21,865 nucleotides of DNA from Bergeyella zoohelcum (GTDB lineage Bacteria > Bacteroidota > Bacteroidia > Flavobacteriales > Weeksellaceae): assembly GCA_030523905.1 (NCBI GenBank), contig JAUNHO010000004.1, forward strand, positions 1 to 21,865, written 5' to 3'. Under the pieces are notes generated by a model. It did no database searches, had not been told where the DNA came from, and saw only the letters and a program-made list of their open reading frames with translations. The position numbers and the translations under genes are program-made. Below are positions 8,401 through 15,469 of the stretch, piece by piece. Positions within the stretch are counted from its first letter, which is position 1. Each line of letters opens with the position of its first letter.

Positions 8401-11400
8401 CATTGAGCGGAGTGTATTTCAATGATGCTTCATACTCGTAGTAGTTATCCGTGGCATCACTACCAAAACGGATAAAGAACTTGGCATTAGGGTCTATGCT
8501 ATTACTTGCTGCCCCAGGTTTTATGTCTTCCGCGTGAACGAACATTTGCAACTTCTTGTATCTACGCATATCCAAAGAAGTATTTTTGGTAACCGCTTTG
8601 GCATCATTCCCAAGATTGGTGAGTTTCATAAATAGAGAAGCCTCGTTTTGTCGTTGGGCTCCTGCATTACCGCTCAGCACCTGTCTATCAATCCCTGGTG
8701 GCAATACATATGGTGGCGTACCTCCTGCGTTTTCCTCCAAATTCACACTTCCTACAAAGAAGTTATCATTATTTACCAGCACAGAACCCTCATTATCAGG
8801 CACTCCTGCATTAGGAATTTGAGTGGTATAAGATACATTTTTAGGGTATTTTCTCCAATCAGAACGCACCAAATCCATCGTTGCAAAACGCAAAGTAGAG
8901 GTTTCATCAAAACCATCAAGGATAATCCTTGCGAATCTCACATTATTCAAAATATCTGATGAAGCATCGCCAGCATTGGTATCAAACTGGGAAACTGGCA
9001 CACGGAAAAGATACCATTTATTAGTCCCTTCTTGCCCATTTTGGAAACGCACTTTTGCTTCCTTTACATCTACAATAAAGTTTTGATTAAGAGCTAAATC
9101 ACTCGGATTAAGACTAATGGTATATTGATTATAATTTTCAGTTTGGTCTAGGTTGTAATCTCCATTAATATCCTCTGCATCAGGCGTTTGTGAAGAAACC
9201 TCCAAAGTTCCAGAAGCTGAGTTCCCATCTGGATTTCGGAAATATTTATAGCGTTCTGCCAAGGAAGAAGCCCTAGGTCCTGTAAATTGATTAGACAAAT
9301 AGAATACAAAATCATCAGACGCAGGGTCTAATTGATTCGTAATAGGGTTAATGAAATTCGTACCAAATTTTGTGGCTTCGGTATCATTCGTAAGACCATC
9401 AAAACCAGCATCTTGTACGCGTCTTTCCTCACCTTCGGTAGAAAACGCATAGAGTATAGGGAACTGGTTGGGCTGTTTCCCCCAGTTGGTCTCCGAAGTA
9501 GAGGAAGCAGTAGATGGTGTAGGTAGCCCGTTTTCATACTGCAATCTGCCGTCTTTCAATATATCTTCGGACACATTTCCTAGATGTAGTTTCAGTTTAG
9601 GATTAGCCCCCAAAGGTTTTCCATCGGCATAAGGGTCCATCATCCAAAATTCCACATATTCTATATTAGAATTGGTAAAATTGGAAACAGAAATCGGTCT
9701 CATCAATCCGCCCCATCTTTCATTCGTACTTTCATTAGCAGAATTGAAGTTATACGGCCCTCTATCTTTTGGATAGAAGGTAATATCAAAAGTATTCAGA
9801 TAGGTTTGCTCCCCTGCAACGAAATCTCTATTCGTCATAATTTCAGAGGTTTGCACTCGTCTTGAAGCGTGGTTGGATACCGCCTGTGCATTCATTCCTG
9901 CGGGAGCAGTACCGCCCACTCCCCAGAATCTTGGGTCTATATTATACCAAGAAATCAAGGCTCTTCCGTAGCCATTTTGCAAGTCATCATTCAGCCCAGC
10001 ATTGGCATATAGTGGGTCGTTGGTATTTTTTTCAGGTTTGGAAGCCAAGCCCCAAAACGCAGGGTCTTTTATGGAAATTTTGGTAGAAGTCTGCTCAAAA
10101 TCATCTATATAAGACTGGTTGTTGATGCCTTTATTTTGCCCAGGTATAAGGTAAGCTCCCTCGGCTTTGAAGCTAAGATTAGATGCCGCCTCCGTATTCA
10201 CGAAAGGGATTTTATCCGTCAATCTTGTAAGGATAGGAAGCTCTTTATTCAGCATCATATTAAGCCCTACCATCGTATTATTTACGGCTTCATCTCCATA
10301 ATTTACCTTTTGGGTCAAAGGTCTTTCGGAATAATTGACCACCGTACCGCCGAGAATAAAATCTTCGCTGAATCTTCTTTCAAGGTTAAGACCTAGGAAG
10401 CGTTTTCTTTGGGTATTGAACATCAGCTGGTTTTCTAGGGAAACATTAATCGCCTGTCCAGAATTTTTAACAGTTTCATTGATGATTTCTACCGTTCCGA
10501 GCATATAATTCACGGTATAATCCTGCCCTTCTACAAGCTGTACGCCATTGGCAGTAACCTTTACCGAGCCTTGTGGCACATTGATGGCTCCTAGCGAAAT
10601 CCCCGTACCTTGCGAACCTTTGTAACGCCCTTCTATGGTATAGCGAAGTGCTAAATTATTCTGTGCCGCCACCTGTTTCTGCTGGGTATATAGGTCGGTA
10701 AAGACATACTGAGGGTCATTACTACCGAGTGCCGTTTGAAGATAATTTCCAAATGGCTGAACCTTGGTAAAAATGAGTTTCCCGTCATTAGATTTCACGG
10801 TAACGCCCTCCACGAAGTCAAAAATCCCATCGCCTATTGTTCCGCCATCGGTTTGTAAATCGTTATTTGTATTCAGCCTATCCCAGTTGAAGAGCCTTAG
10901 CAAATTGGTATCTGCAAGATTGGTATTCGGGAGATAATTAACCCTACCATTCTGTGGCGAACGATAATAAACATTCAGCATAAAATCCTGCTGGGAAATG
11001 TTATTTGCATTCAGGGAATAAATGTTTTTCATCATCAGCTCCCACATCGGCGAAGTGGTTTTCACCGTGGTATTTGGCTTCAAAACTTTGGTAATCACCA
11101 CTGGGCTTTCATCTGAAAACTCCCCTACTTTATAGACATTTTTATCCCCATTCACGGTATAGGAATAGGAAACTGCCAAAAGCTGATTATCATTAAGTCT
11201 CTGATTAAGAGAAATATAACCCAGTTGCGGATTGAGTGTATATTCGTTAGCGGTGAGTCTTCTGGCTTTTCTATTAAAAATAAACTGCTCCCCATCGGTA
11301 TAAACTTCCGATGCACCACTAGCGTTTGGAAAGGACTGACCTTTCAGCGTGATATAAGCCGAGTTTGGGTCGCGAAGCCCTTGACCTAAATTCGTAATGC

Positions 11401-12550
11401 TTTGATATAGATTGTTTTGCGAGTTACTTGGATAGCCAGAAAGCCCTTCTCCCAAGTCCCTAACCCCAATGATGCTTTTTTGCTCTTGAAGATTCCCAGA
11501 ACCTTGGTCTAGCACCCAGACTTCCAATCTATTAATGTTAATTTTAGAATTAATGACTGGATAATTTTGCAAAGCATTATCATAATTATTCAAGAAATAA
11601 TGCCCCAAAAAGTAGTGCTGGTTGTCCTCATAATCCACCGCATTGAGTTTGAAAGTCTGCGATGTCCCACCGCCTTGCACCACGATATTCCTCGCCTCGC
11701 CTTGTTGCTGTGAAAAGACCAAAGTCCCGTAGGTTTTCCCAAGTTGAAACTCTGTTTTGAGACCAAAAAGCGACTGCGAACCTCTTATCAAACTCGTAGA
11801 AAGTGGCATATTCACATTACCAAATTCTACTCTTTTTATGATTTTATCTTCTCCGCTTTTATTCTGATTATTAAGCCCTTGCGTCTGTAAATCCTTCCAA
11901 GTGCCTTTGGCTTGCCACACGAGATTCATTCGGTTTTCAAAGGCAAAACCGCTTTGGGTATCGTAGTTGGCTTTTAGCTGGAGATTATCACCTACTTTTC
12001 CTGTCAATCCTAGCTGAATCCTCTGCTGGATATTCATTGTAAAATTGCTTCGGTTTTGTGGTAAAATCAGCGGATTGTCTATTTTTTGTTGTAAAATCCC
12101 CAAATCAAAAGAAGCGAAACCTTGCGGAATGAGTTCTATTTTGTTGCTTCCGAAAATGGTTTCAAAAAGTTTATTCTTTACCATTATAGACGGCAATAGC
12201 CCTTTCTTTTGGGCTTCGGACTGGTCTTTTCGGAAAACTATATTATTATTAGCAGATTTTTCTTTGTAATAACTACTGAGCTGCTGACTGCGAACATACG
12301 CCTGATACTCCGCCACGGACATCGCTATGGGGCTACCTGTAACTACATTCCCTACCTTGGGATAAAGGTAATACTTGCCTGTGGTTACATCATAAAAAGC
12401 CTCGTATCTGGTAGGGTTGGGTAGCGTGATATTGGCAGGTCTCTCCTCCGAGCCGCTATCTGAAACCGTAACCTGCCCCTGCACACCCCACGATGCACAA
12501 AAAAACAAAAAAGCGATACCTTTATAAGGTACAAATCTCCTTCTCGCCAA
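5492..12550 (-). CDS. sprA: SprA/Sov, type IX secretion outer-membrane translocon
   Basis: A 2352-residue protein, close to the roughly 2400 residues of Flavobacterium johnsoniae SprA. SprA forms a single giant 36-strand outer-membrane barrel through which type IX secretion cargo passes, with PorV and a plug protein as partners; it is also needed for gliding in species that glide. A signal peptide is visible (RRRFVPYKGIAFLFFCASWGVQG, cleavage near residue 25). The chain is then strand-rich with many alternating aromatic repeats, and ends RAGLRATFNFGGTNNN, like a final barrel strand. The reading frame is intact over 7 kb. Its start is unusual: the only codon that keeps the signal peptide is TTG at 12550-12548, and the next Met (residue 77) would remove it. 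It lies one codon after the ruvA stop, in the same frame, so translational coupling is likely. A terminator follows at 5439-5465. Confidence 0.96.
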   Translation of the reverse strand: MARRRFVPYKGIAFLFFCASWGVQGQVTVSDSGSEERPANITLPNPTRYEAFYDVTTGKYYLYPKVGNVVTGSPIAMSVAEYQAYVRSQQLSSYYKEKSANNNIVFRKDQSEAQKKGLLPSIMVKNKLFETIFGSNKIELIPQGFASFDLGILQQKIDNPLILPQNRSNFTMNIQQRIQLGLTGKVGDNLQLKANYDTQSGFAFENRMNLVWQAKGTWKDLQTQGLNNQNKSGEDKIIKRVEFGNVNMPLSTSLIRGSQSLFGLKTEFQLGKTYGTLVFSQQQGEARNIVVQGGGTSQTFKLNAVDYEDNQHYFLGHYFLNNYDNALQNYPVINSKININRLEVWVLDQGSGNLQEQKSIIGVRDLGEGLSGYPSNSQNNLYQSITNLGQGLRDPNSAYITLKGQSFPNASGASEVYTDGEQFIFNRKARRLTANEYTLNPQLGYISLNQRLNDNQLLAVSYSYTVNGDKNVYKVGEFSDESPVVITKVLKPNTTVKTTSPMWELMMKNIYSLNANNISQQDFMLNVYYRSPQNGRVNYLPNTNLADTNLLRLFNWDRLNTNNDLQTDGGTIGDGIFDFVEGVTVKSNDGKLIFTKVQPFGNYLQTALGSNDPQYVFTDLYTQQKQVAAQNNLALRYTIEGRYKGSQGTGISLGAINVPQGSVKVTANGVQLVEGQDYTVNYMLGTVEIINETVKNSGQAINVSLENQLMFNTQRKRFLGLNLERRFSEDFILGGTVVNYSERPLTQKVNYGDEAVNNTMVGLNMMLNKELPILTRLTDKIPFVNTEAASNLSFKAEGAYLIPGQNKGINNQSYIDDFEQTSTKISIKDPAFWGLASKPEKNTNDPLYANAGLNDDLQNGYGRALISWYNIDPRFWGVGGTAPAGMNAQAVSNHASRRVQTSEIMTNRDFVAGEQTYLNTFDITFYPKDRGPYNFNSANESTNERWGGLMRPISVSNFTNSNIEYVEFWMMDPYADGKPLGANPKLKLHLGNVSEDILKDGRLQYENGLPTPSTASSTSETNWGKQPNQFPILYAFSTEGEERRVQDAGFDGLTNDTEATKFGTNFINPITNQLDPASDDFVFYLSNQFTGPRASSLAERYKYFRNPDGNSASGTLEVSSQTPDAEDINGDYNLDQTENYNQYTISLNPSDLALNQNFIVDVKEAKVRFQNGQEGTNKWYLFRVPVSQFDTNAGDASSDILNNVRFARIILDGFDETSTLRFATMDLVRSDWRKYPKNVSYTTQIPNAGVPDNEGSVLVNNDNFFVGSVNLEENAGGTPPYVLPPGIDRQVLSGNAGAQRQNEASLFMKLTNLGNDAKAVTKNTSLDMRRYKKLQMFVHAEDIKPGAASNSIDPNAKFFIRFGSDATDNYYEYEASLKYTPLNAKSPMEIWPSENEVNLEISNFVDAKMKRDMEAMDLIAHRYHYANFGDTDKKIYVKGRPSLGNITTMMIGVRNTSTQSKDLILWVNEIRLSEIENAGGYAGNASLNFNLGDFATFNANGAMSSVGFGAIDQKPSERSQTSNSAFTISTTVNVDKFLPEKFGMRIPVNYSYTQTIEDPKYSPIDSDVEFAKATNKDELKKVARTYTQQRSIGVVNMRKERVNTAKKQRFYDVENLSLTAVYNDDYYRDVYTQRNYRQNLRGYLDYNYSFKPMNLRPFNKMISDTAKSYKYLKWVKEFNFNPIPTRFSFRTELDRNYNELQYRNIDALLNGNAGSEFDVLRNRTFYFGWQYNLGFNFTKSLKMEVNSATRTLNDQTAVATMNTGSIFENPFRAGRPVLYNHRVQLNYKLPFEHLPYLDFINAELGYGFTYNWNARSTVLTRNATESLGHISQNTNNIIGTGSMDIPKLLGKMKYFQKLNEVMDKRKKEIDSLNNIHNEAALKTQKKNKFFVLTPYKGYKFKNKLSPIQSIAYALTSIKQLDIAYNETNGTVLPGLLSAPNFYGYGQTIGGPTFGFLLGSQADIRRTVIERGWLSRSELMTDAYSQMNTKTIDMNLQIAPMNDLRIDLKGMMRYNRNLTQGGYNLDVDASTPRFDFAFENDMITYSRSTWTLGTAFSSGSDIYRNMMAHAREISLKMGGTLGANGFTDGHSMGNAYVLIPAFQAAVEGKSPKEMTNPRRVGLPLPNWNVVYSGLKNIPIINSQFSKFDVLHSYTSTYTASGIQSNIDYYNDANGRDVNGDFVNPYIFSQVGYVESFAPLLGADVTLRNNMQIRLQYNKDRTLMLGLVNNTLTEDHSKEYIVGFGYIVKDLKLKLKLKGKTKNIVSDLNIRGDFSIRDTQTSITNILLSDSQVTGGQRLLGIKLTADYNMSQNFNLSFFYDQLLTKYKISTAFPLSTLRAGLRATFNFGGTNNN

Positions 12551-12553
12551 AAC

Positions 12554-13138
12554 TTATATATTTTTTAAAATTTGTTTTACTAAATCTTCTACCGAAAGTA
12601 CTGAGTTTTGCTTCAAAAGCTTGTCGGCAATCTTCTCACTCGTACGCTTCGGAATGCCCAATACCTCTAATGCTGATAACGCCTCTTCCTTGATTTTATT
12701 ATCTTTAATGTCGGAAATATTTTCCTCCACAGAGCCGTACTTCTCCATTTTATCTCTCAAATCAATGATGATACGCTCGGCAGTTTTCGCACCTATGCCT
12801 TTTACCTTTTGCAAAAGCCCACTATTGCCAGAAAGTATAGCCGAACTAATCTCCTGATGACTGAGCGATGACAACATAATAAGTGCCGATGCTGGGCCTA
12901 CACCTCTCACACTGATGAGTAGATTGAATATCTCTTTTTCTTGTTTCGTATAAAAACCAAAAAGCAAATGAGCATCTTCCCGAACGATTTGCTGGGTATA
13001 AATAAACGCCTGTTGCCCTTGTGATAATTTCTCTGATGTCTGCAAACTAATCCCTACATAATAGCCCACACCAGCCACCTCCACTACCGCAAAAGTAGGG
13101 GCTAGCTCCTGCACTACACCGCGTAAAGAACATATCAT
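12554..13138 (-). CDS. ruvA: Holliday junction helicase subunit RuvA
   Basis: A 194-residue, full-length RuvA. It has the N-terminal OB-fold (MICSLRGVVQELAPTFAVVE...GVGYYVGIS, about 1-63), two helix-hairpin-helix motifs (VRGVGPASA at about 77-85 and VKGIGAKTA at 112-120), a flexible linker (about 135-150), and the small C-terminal domain that contacts RuvB (EEALSALEVLGIPKRTSEKI, 151-170). RuvA tetramers bind four-way junctions and load the RuvB motor for branch migration. The ATG at 13138 gives the usual MI start. It lies 66 bases after lspA and 3 bases before sprA; no promoter or clear terminator is visible in the 66-base gap, so lspA-ruvA-sprA is probably one transcript. Confidence 0.97.
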   Translation of the reverse strand: MICSLRGVVQELAPTFAVVEVAGVGYYVGISLQTSEKLSQGQQAFIYTQQIVREDAHLLFGFYTKQEKEIFNLLISVRGVGPASALIMLSSLSHQEISSAILSGNSGLLQKVKGIGAKTAERIIIDLRDKMEKYGSVEENISDIKDNKIKEEALSALEVLGIPKRTSEKIADKLLKQNSVLSVEDLVKQILKNI

Positions 13139-13204
13139 ATTCTAATTTATTTTAATCAATTATTGGTTTATTTTCAATCATTACCGCCAATTAATATTTT
13201 TTCA

Positions 13205-13852
13205 TTAAATATCAAAACCATTTGGAAAGGCTTTCTTCTTGAAAATGATAAGCAAAACCGCCCCTACACTGATGGCAGCATCAGCTATATTGAAAATATA
13301 TTTGAAAAACTCTACTCTCTGCCCACCAATGAACGGAAAAGCCTCTGGCACTTGCCAATCTACCAACGGAAAGTGGAACATATCTACCACACAGCCCTTC
13401 ATAAAATGCGAATACCCCTCACCGAATGGCACCAACTGGGAAATTCCGCCGTATTGTATCCACGCTCCTACGCTTTCGTCATAGGCGGTACCTGTGTCAA
13501 AAATCATTCCGTAGAGCATTCCATCGATGAGATTGCCTATCGCCCCAGCAAAAATCATCGCCATAGGAATCAGTAAATAATTGGTAGTTCGCCCATCTTT
13601 TATCCATTTATTAAAAGTATAAACCATACCTCCAATTAGGCAAATCCTAAGGATAACGAGGGCATACTTTCCCAATAATCCACCAAACTGCATACCATAC
13701 GCCATACCTGGATTTTCCACAAAAGTAAGGCGAAACCAATCTAGCCCAAAGACCGAAACGCTCTCTCCATAGTGGAAATGCGTCTTGATGTAGATTTTAG
13801 AAATCTGGTCTATCAGCAAGACAAACAATGTAACTAATGCTATCTTTTTCAT
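13205..13852 (-). CDS. lspA: lipoprotein signal peptidase LspA
   Basis: The frame is open to 13918, but the ATG at 13852 starts directly with the first membrane helix (MKKIALVTLFVLLIDQISKI), so I use it (215 residues). LspA cleaves the signal peptide of diacylglyceryl-modified prolipoproteins in the inner membrane. Four helices are visible. The catalytic aspartates are D157 (GCVVDMFHF) and D191 (FNIADAAISVG), with the conserved VENPGMAYG and GAIGNLID blocks upstream. It is longer than the roughly 165-residue E. coli enzyme, because of an extra periplasmic segment between GAIGNLID and the first catalytic Asp (about residues 115-152) and a longer stretch between the two aspartates. Such enlargement is, as I recall, common in Bacteroidota. 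The N-terminal 22 residues of the longer frame are hydrophobic and look like translated leader. Confidence 0.95.
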   Translation of the reverse strand: MKKIALVTLFVLLIDQISKIYIKTHFHYGESVSVFGLDWFRLTFVENPGMAYGMQFGGLLGKYALVILRICLIGGMVYTFNKWIKDGRTTNYLLIPMAMIFAGAIGNLIDGMLYGMIFDTGTAYDESVGAWIQYGGISQLVPFGEGYSHFMKGCVVDMFHFPLVDWQVPEAFPFIGGQRVEFFKYIFNIADAAISVGAVLLIIFKKKAFPNGFDI

Positions 13853-13893
13853 TATGTTATACTTAAAATAGAAATGCAATAATAAGGCAATTT

Positions 13894-13947
13894 GAAAATT
13901 AGATAATGAATTTCCCAATCTTCAAATTAATAAATTATCTAATTTCC
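13894..13947. repeat. inverted repeat between traR and lspA
   Basis: AAATTAGATAAT (13896-13907) pairs perfectly with ATTATCTAATTT (13934-13945) across a 26-base loop; a further G-C pair is possible beyond one mismatch. It fills most of the 99-base gap, and the surrounding text has extra partial copies of a TTTGAAAATT/AATCTTCAAATT motif. There is no T-run on the minus strand, so it is not a standard terminator. It may be a copy of a dispersed intergenic element. Confidence 0.5.
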
Positions 13948-13951
13948 CTTA

Positions 13952-14332
13952 CTATCTCTGTTTATTTTTTGCTTCTATGCTCAGTGTAGCATGTGGCACG
14001 GCTCTCAACCTATCTTTTGGGATAAGATTTCCTGTTACACGGCAGATGCCATAGGTCTTGTTTTCTATCCTTACCAAAGCATTTCGGAGGTCGCGTAGGA
14101 ACTTCTCTTGTCTCCCCGCCAATATGGCATTTTGCTCTTTACTAAGGGTTTCTGCCCCCTCTTCAAAGGCTTTGAAAGTAGGCGAAGTATCATCTGTACC
14201 ATTGTTTTGGTCATTCATAAAATTCTGATTAATGAGAGCCAAATCTTGTTCTGCCTTGGCTATTTTCTCTAAAATCAGTTCCTTAAACTCCTGCAAATCA
14301 GCATCGCTGTATCTCTGTCTTTCGCTATTCAT
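13952..14332 (-). CDS. DksA/TraR-family RNA polymerase-binding protein, zinc site lost
   Basis: A 126-residue protein. Helical residues about 8-92 would form the coiled-coil that enters the RNA polymerase secondary channel; DDTSPTFKAFEEGAETL (47-63) is the expected acidic tip region. The C-terminal block GICRVTGNLIPKDRLRAVPHATLSIEAK (95-122) follows the family's zinc-finger line closely (CxxCG...RLxxxPxxxxCxxC), but only C97 remains: T100, S118 and A121 replace the other three cysteines. This is therefore a zinc-free finger, like that of some Bacteroidota homologues. The family adjusts transcription initiation, often with ppGpp in E. coli; the role here is inference. It lies between the restriction-modification operon and lspA. 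I see no -7 box in the 44 bases upstream, so it may depend on upstream transcription. Confidence 0.88.
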   Translation of the reverse strand: MNSERQRYSDADLQEFKELILEKIAKAEQDLALINQNFMNDQNNGTDDTSPTFKAFEEGAETLSKEQNAILAGRQEKFLRDLRNALVRIENKTYGICRVTGNLIPKDRLRAVPHATLSIEAKNKQR

Positions 14333-14376
14333 ATTTTAAATAATGTTGATTTATGTATTGATTGATATTCTAAAAA

Positions 14377-14532
14377 CTACTTTTTACCAGTTAATTTATA
14401 GATGATAGTTTCAGCCGTTTTTAGTTGTTCCTTGGTGAAACTTTCCGATTGCCATTCCACTATCTGTATCATCGCATTATAGATTAATAATTTCTCGTCT
14501 TCTGTCAAATGTATGTTTTTATCTGTTTCCAT
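14377..14532 (-). CDS. 51-residue ORF at the end of the restriction-modification operon
   Basis: I found this by reading the gap between the methyltransferase and traR on the minus strand. ATG at 14532 begins METDKNIHLTEDEKLLIYNA and the frame runs to TAG at 14379-14377, ending IIYKLTGKK. The sequence is charged and predicted as two or three helices, with a tryptophan-containing middle (MIQIVEWQSESFTKEQLKTA). It starts 7 bases after the methyltransferase stop on the same strand, so it probably belongs to that operon. I do not recognise it. It has no obvious helix-turn-helix of a C (controller) protein, no signal peptide and no membrane segment. It could be an accessory or control peptide of the restriction system, or unrelated cargo. 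Tight spacing and clean codons support a real gene. Confidence 0.5.
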   Translation of the reverse strand: METDKNIHLTEDEKLLIYNAMIQIVEWQSESFTKEQLKTAETIIYKLTGKK

Positions 14533-14539
14533 TATTCTA

Positions 14540-15469
14540 TTAATTCAAATGTTTTATTATCTGTTTGGCGACTTGTTCCACTACATTAATGGCTACGCTA
14601 TTTCCAAATTGCTGATAGGCTTGGTTGTCCGAAACAGGGATTATAAAATCATCAGGAAAACCTTGCAATCTTGCGGCTTCTCTTGGAGTGAGTTTCCGTG
14701 GATTTTTCCCCTTTTGTTCTACCAAAATCTCGCTTCCATCTTTGTAATACCTTGCTGAAATGGTATTGGTATATTCTGAATTTTCATTTACAATTCCATA
14801 GCCAAAGCCTTTTCCTTTTAATTTATTTTCTTGTTTTCGGCGTTGATGTCCTGCCCAAAGTCTATCCGAAATGGTATATTTTTCATCTACTTCATTTTCT
14901 AAAATATCGCCAACTTTGGTAGGTTCATTTGTAGGTTTTGGAAATTCAAATTGAATATTTTTATCCAAAAACCCAACGATATAAATCCGTTCTCTATTCT
15001 GCGGAAGTCCGAAATCTCTGGCTCTTAAAATTTCGTATTGTACATTTTCATAACCTATATTTTTAAGATGTTCAATAATGGTTTTTAGCGTATTGCCTTT
15101 ATCGTGTCCTTTTAATTGTTTTACATTTTCAAGTAAAAATGCTTTTGGCTTTTTGGCTATAAGTATTCTTTCTATATCAAAAAACAAAGTCCCACGAGTA
15201 TCTGAAAAACCTTTTTTAAGACCCGCTTGGGAGAAAGGCTGACAAGGAAAACCTGCTAATAAAATATCGTGATTGGGAATTATATTTTCATCTATTTGAG
15301 TAATATCTCCGTGAATTTCTTCATTAGGAAAATTAGCAGAATAAGTTTGAGCAGAATATTTATTCCACTCACTGGTAAAGACACATTCTATGTTAGGAGA
15401 TGCCTTTTCAAATCCTTTTCGTATGCCACCTATTCCTGCGAATAAATCTATTATTTTTATTTTATTCAT
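14540..15469 (-). CDS. C5 cytosine DNA methyltransferase (type II modification)
   Basis: A 309-residue, complete C5-methyltransferase. Visible motifs are I (DLFAGIGGIRKGFE, 8-21), IV with the catalytic cysteine C76 (GFPCQPFSQAG, 73-83), VI (ENV, 114-116), VIII (QNRERIYIVGF, 157-167), IX (RKLTPREAARLQGFPDDF, 258-275) and X (YQQFGNSVAINVV, 285-297). The target-recognition region is about 168-257 and includes NTISARYYKDGSEI. It transfers a methyl group from S-adenosylmethionine to C5 of a cytosine in the recognition site and so protects the host from the partner nuclease. The site cannot be read from sequence. Motif I is almost at the N-terminus, so it lacks the DNA-binding extension by which M.SsoII-type enzymes autoregulate. 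Its start overlaps the endonuclease stop by 8 bases (ATGAATAA), indicating coupled translation. Confidence 0.96.
   Translation of the reverse strand: MNKIKIIDLFAGIGGIRKGFEKASPNIECVFTSEWNKYSAQTYSANFPNEEIHGDITQIDENIIPNHDILLAGFPCQPFSQAGLKKGFSDTRGTLFFDIERILIAKKPKAFLLENVKQLKGHDKGNTLKTIIEHLKNIGYENVQYEILRARDFGLPQNRERIYIVGFLDKNIQFEFPKPTNEPTKVGDILENEVDEKYTISDRLWAGHQRRKQENKLKGKGFGYGIVNENSEYTNTISARYYKDGSEILVEQKGKNPRKLTPREAARLQGFPDDFIIPVSDNQAYQQFGNSVAINVVEQVAKQIIKHLN

Noticed and set aside
12548..13138. A true RuvA-SprA fusion gene
   Set aside because: The two frames are in phase but separated by a TAA stop, and SprA begins with its own signal peptide, which could not work internally.
13139..13204. Terminator between lspA and ruvA
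   Set aside because: Only a short, imperfect ATTGG/CCAAT pairing is present, with no T-run; too weak to call.
13163..13576. Plus-strand 137-codon open frame opposite lspA
   Set aside because: It is antisense to the catalytic region of LspA, whose motifs are intact; no independent support.
13853..13918. N-terminal extension of LspA to 13918
   Set aside because: The enzyme family starts at the first membrane helix; the ATG at 13852 gives exactly that, and the extension reads through an inverted repeat.
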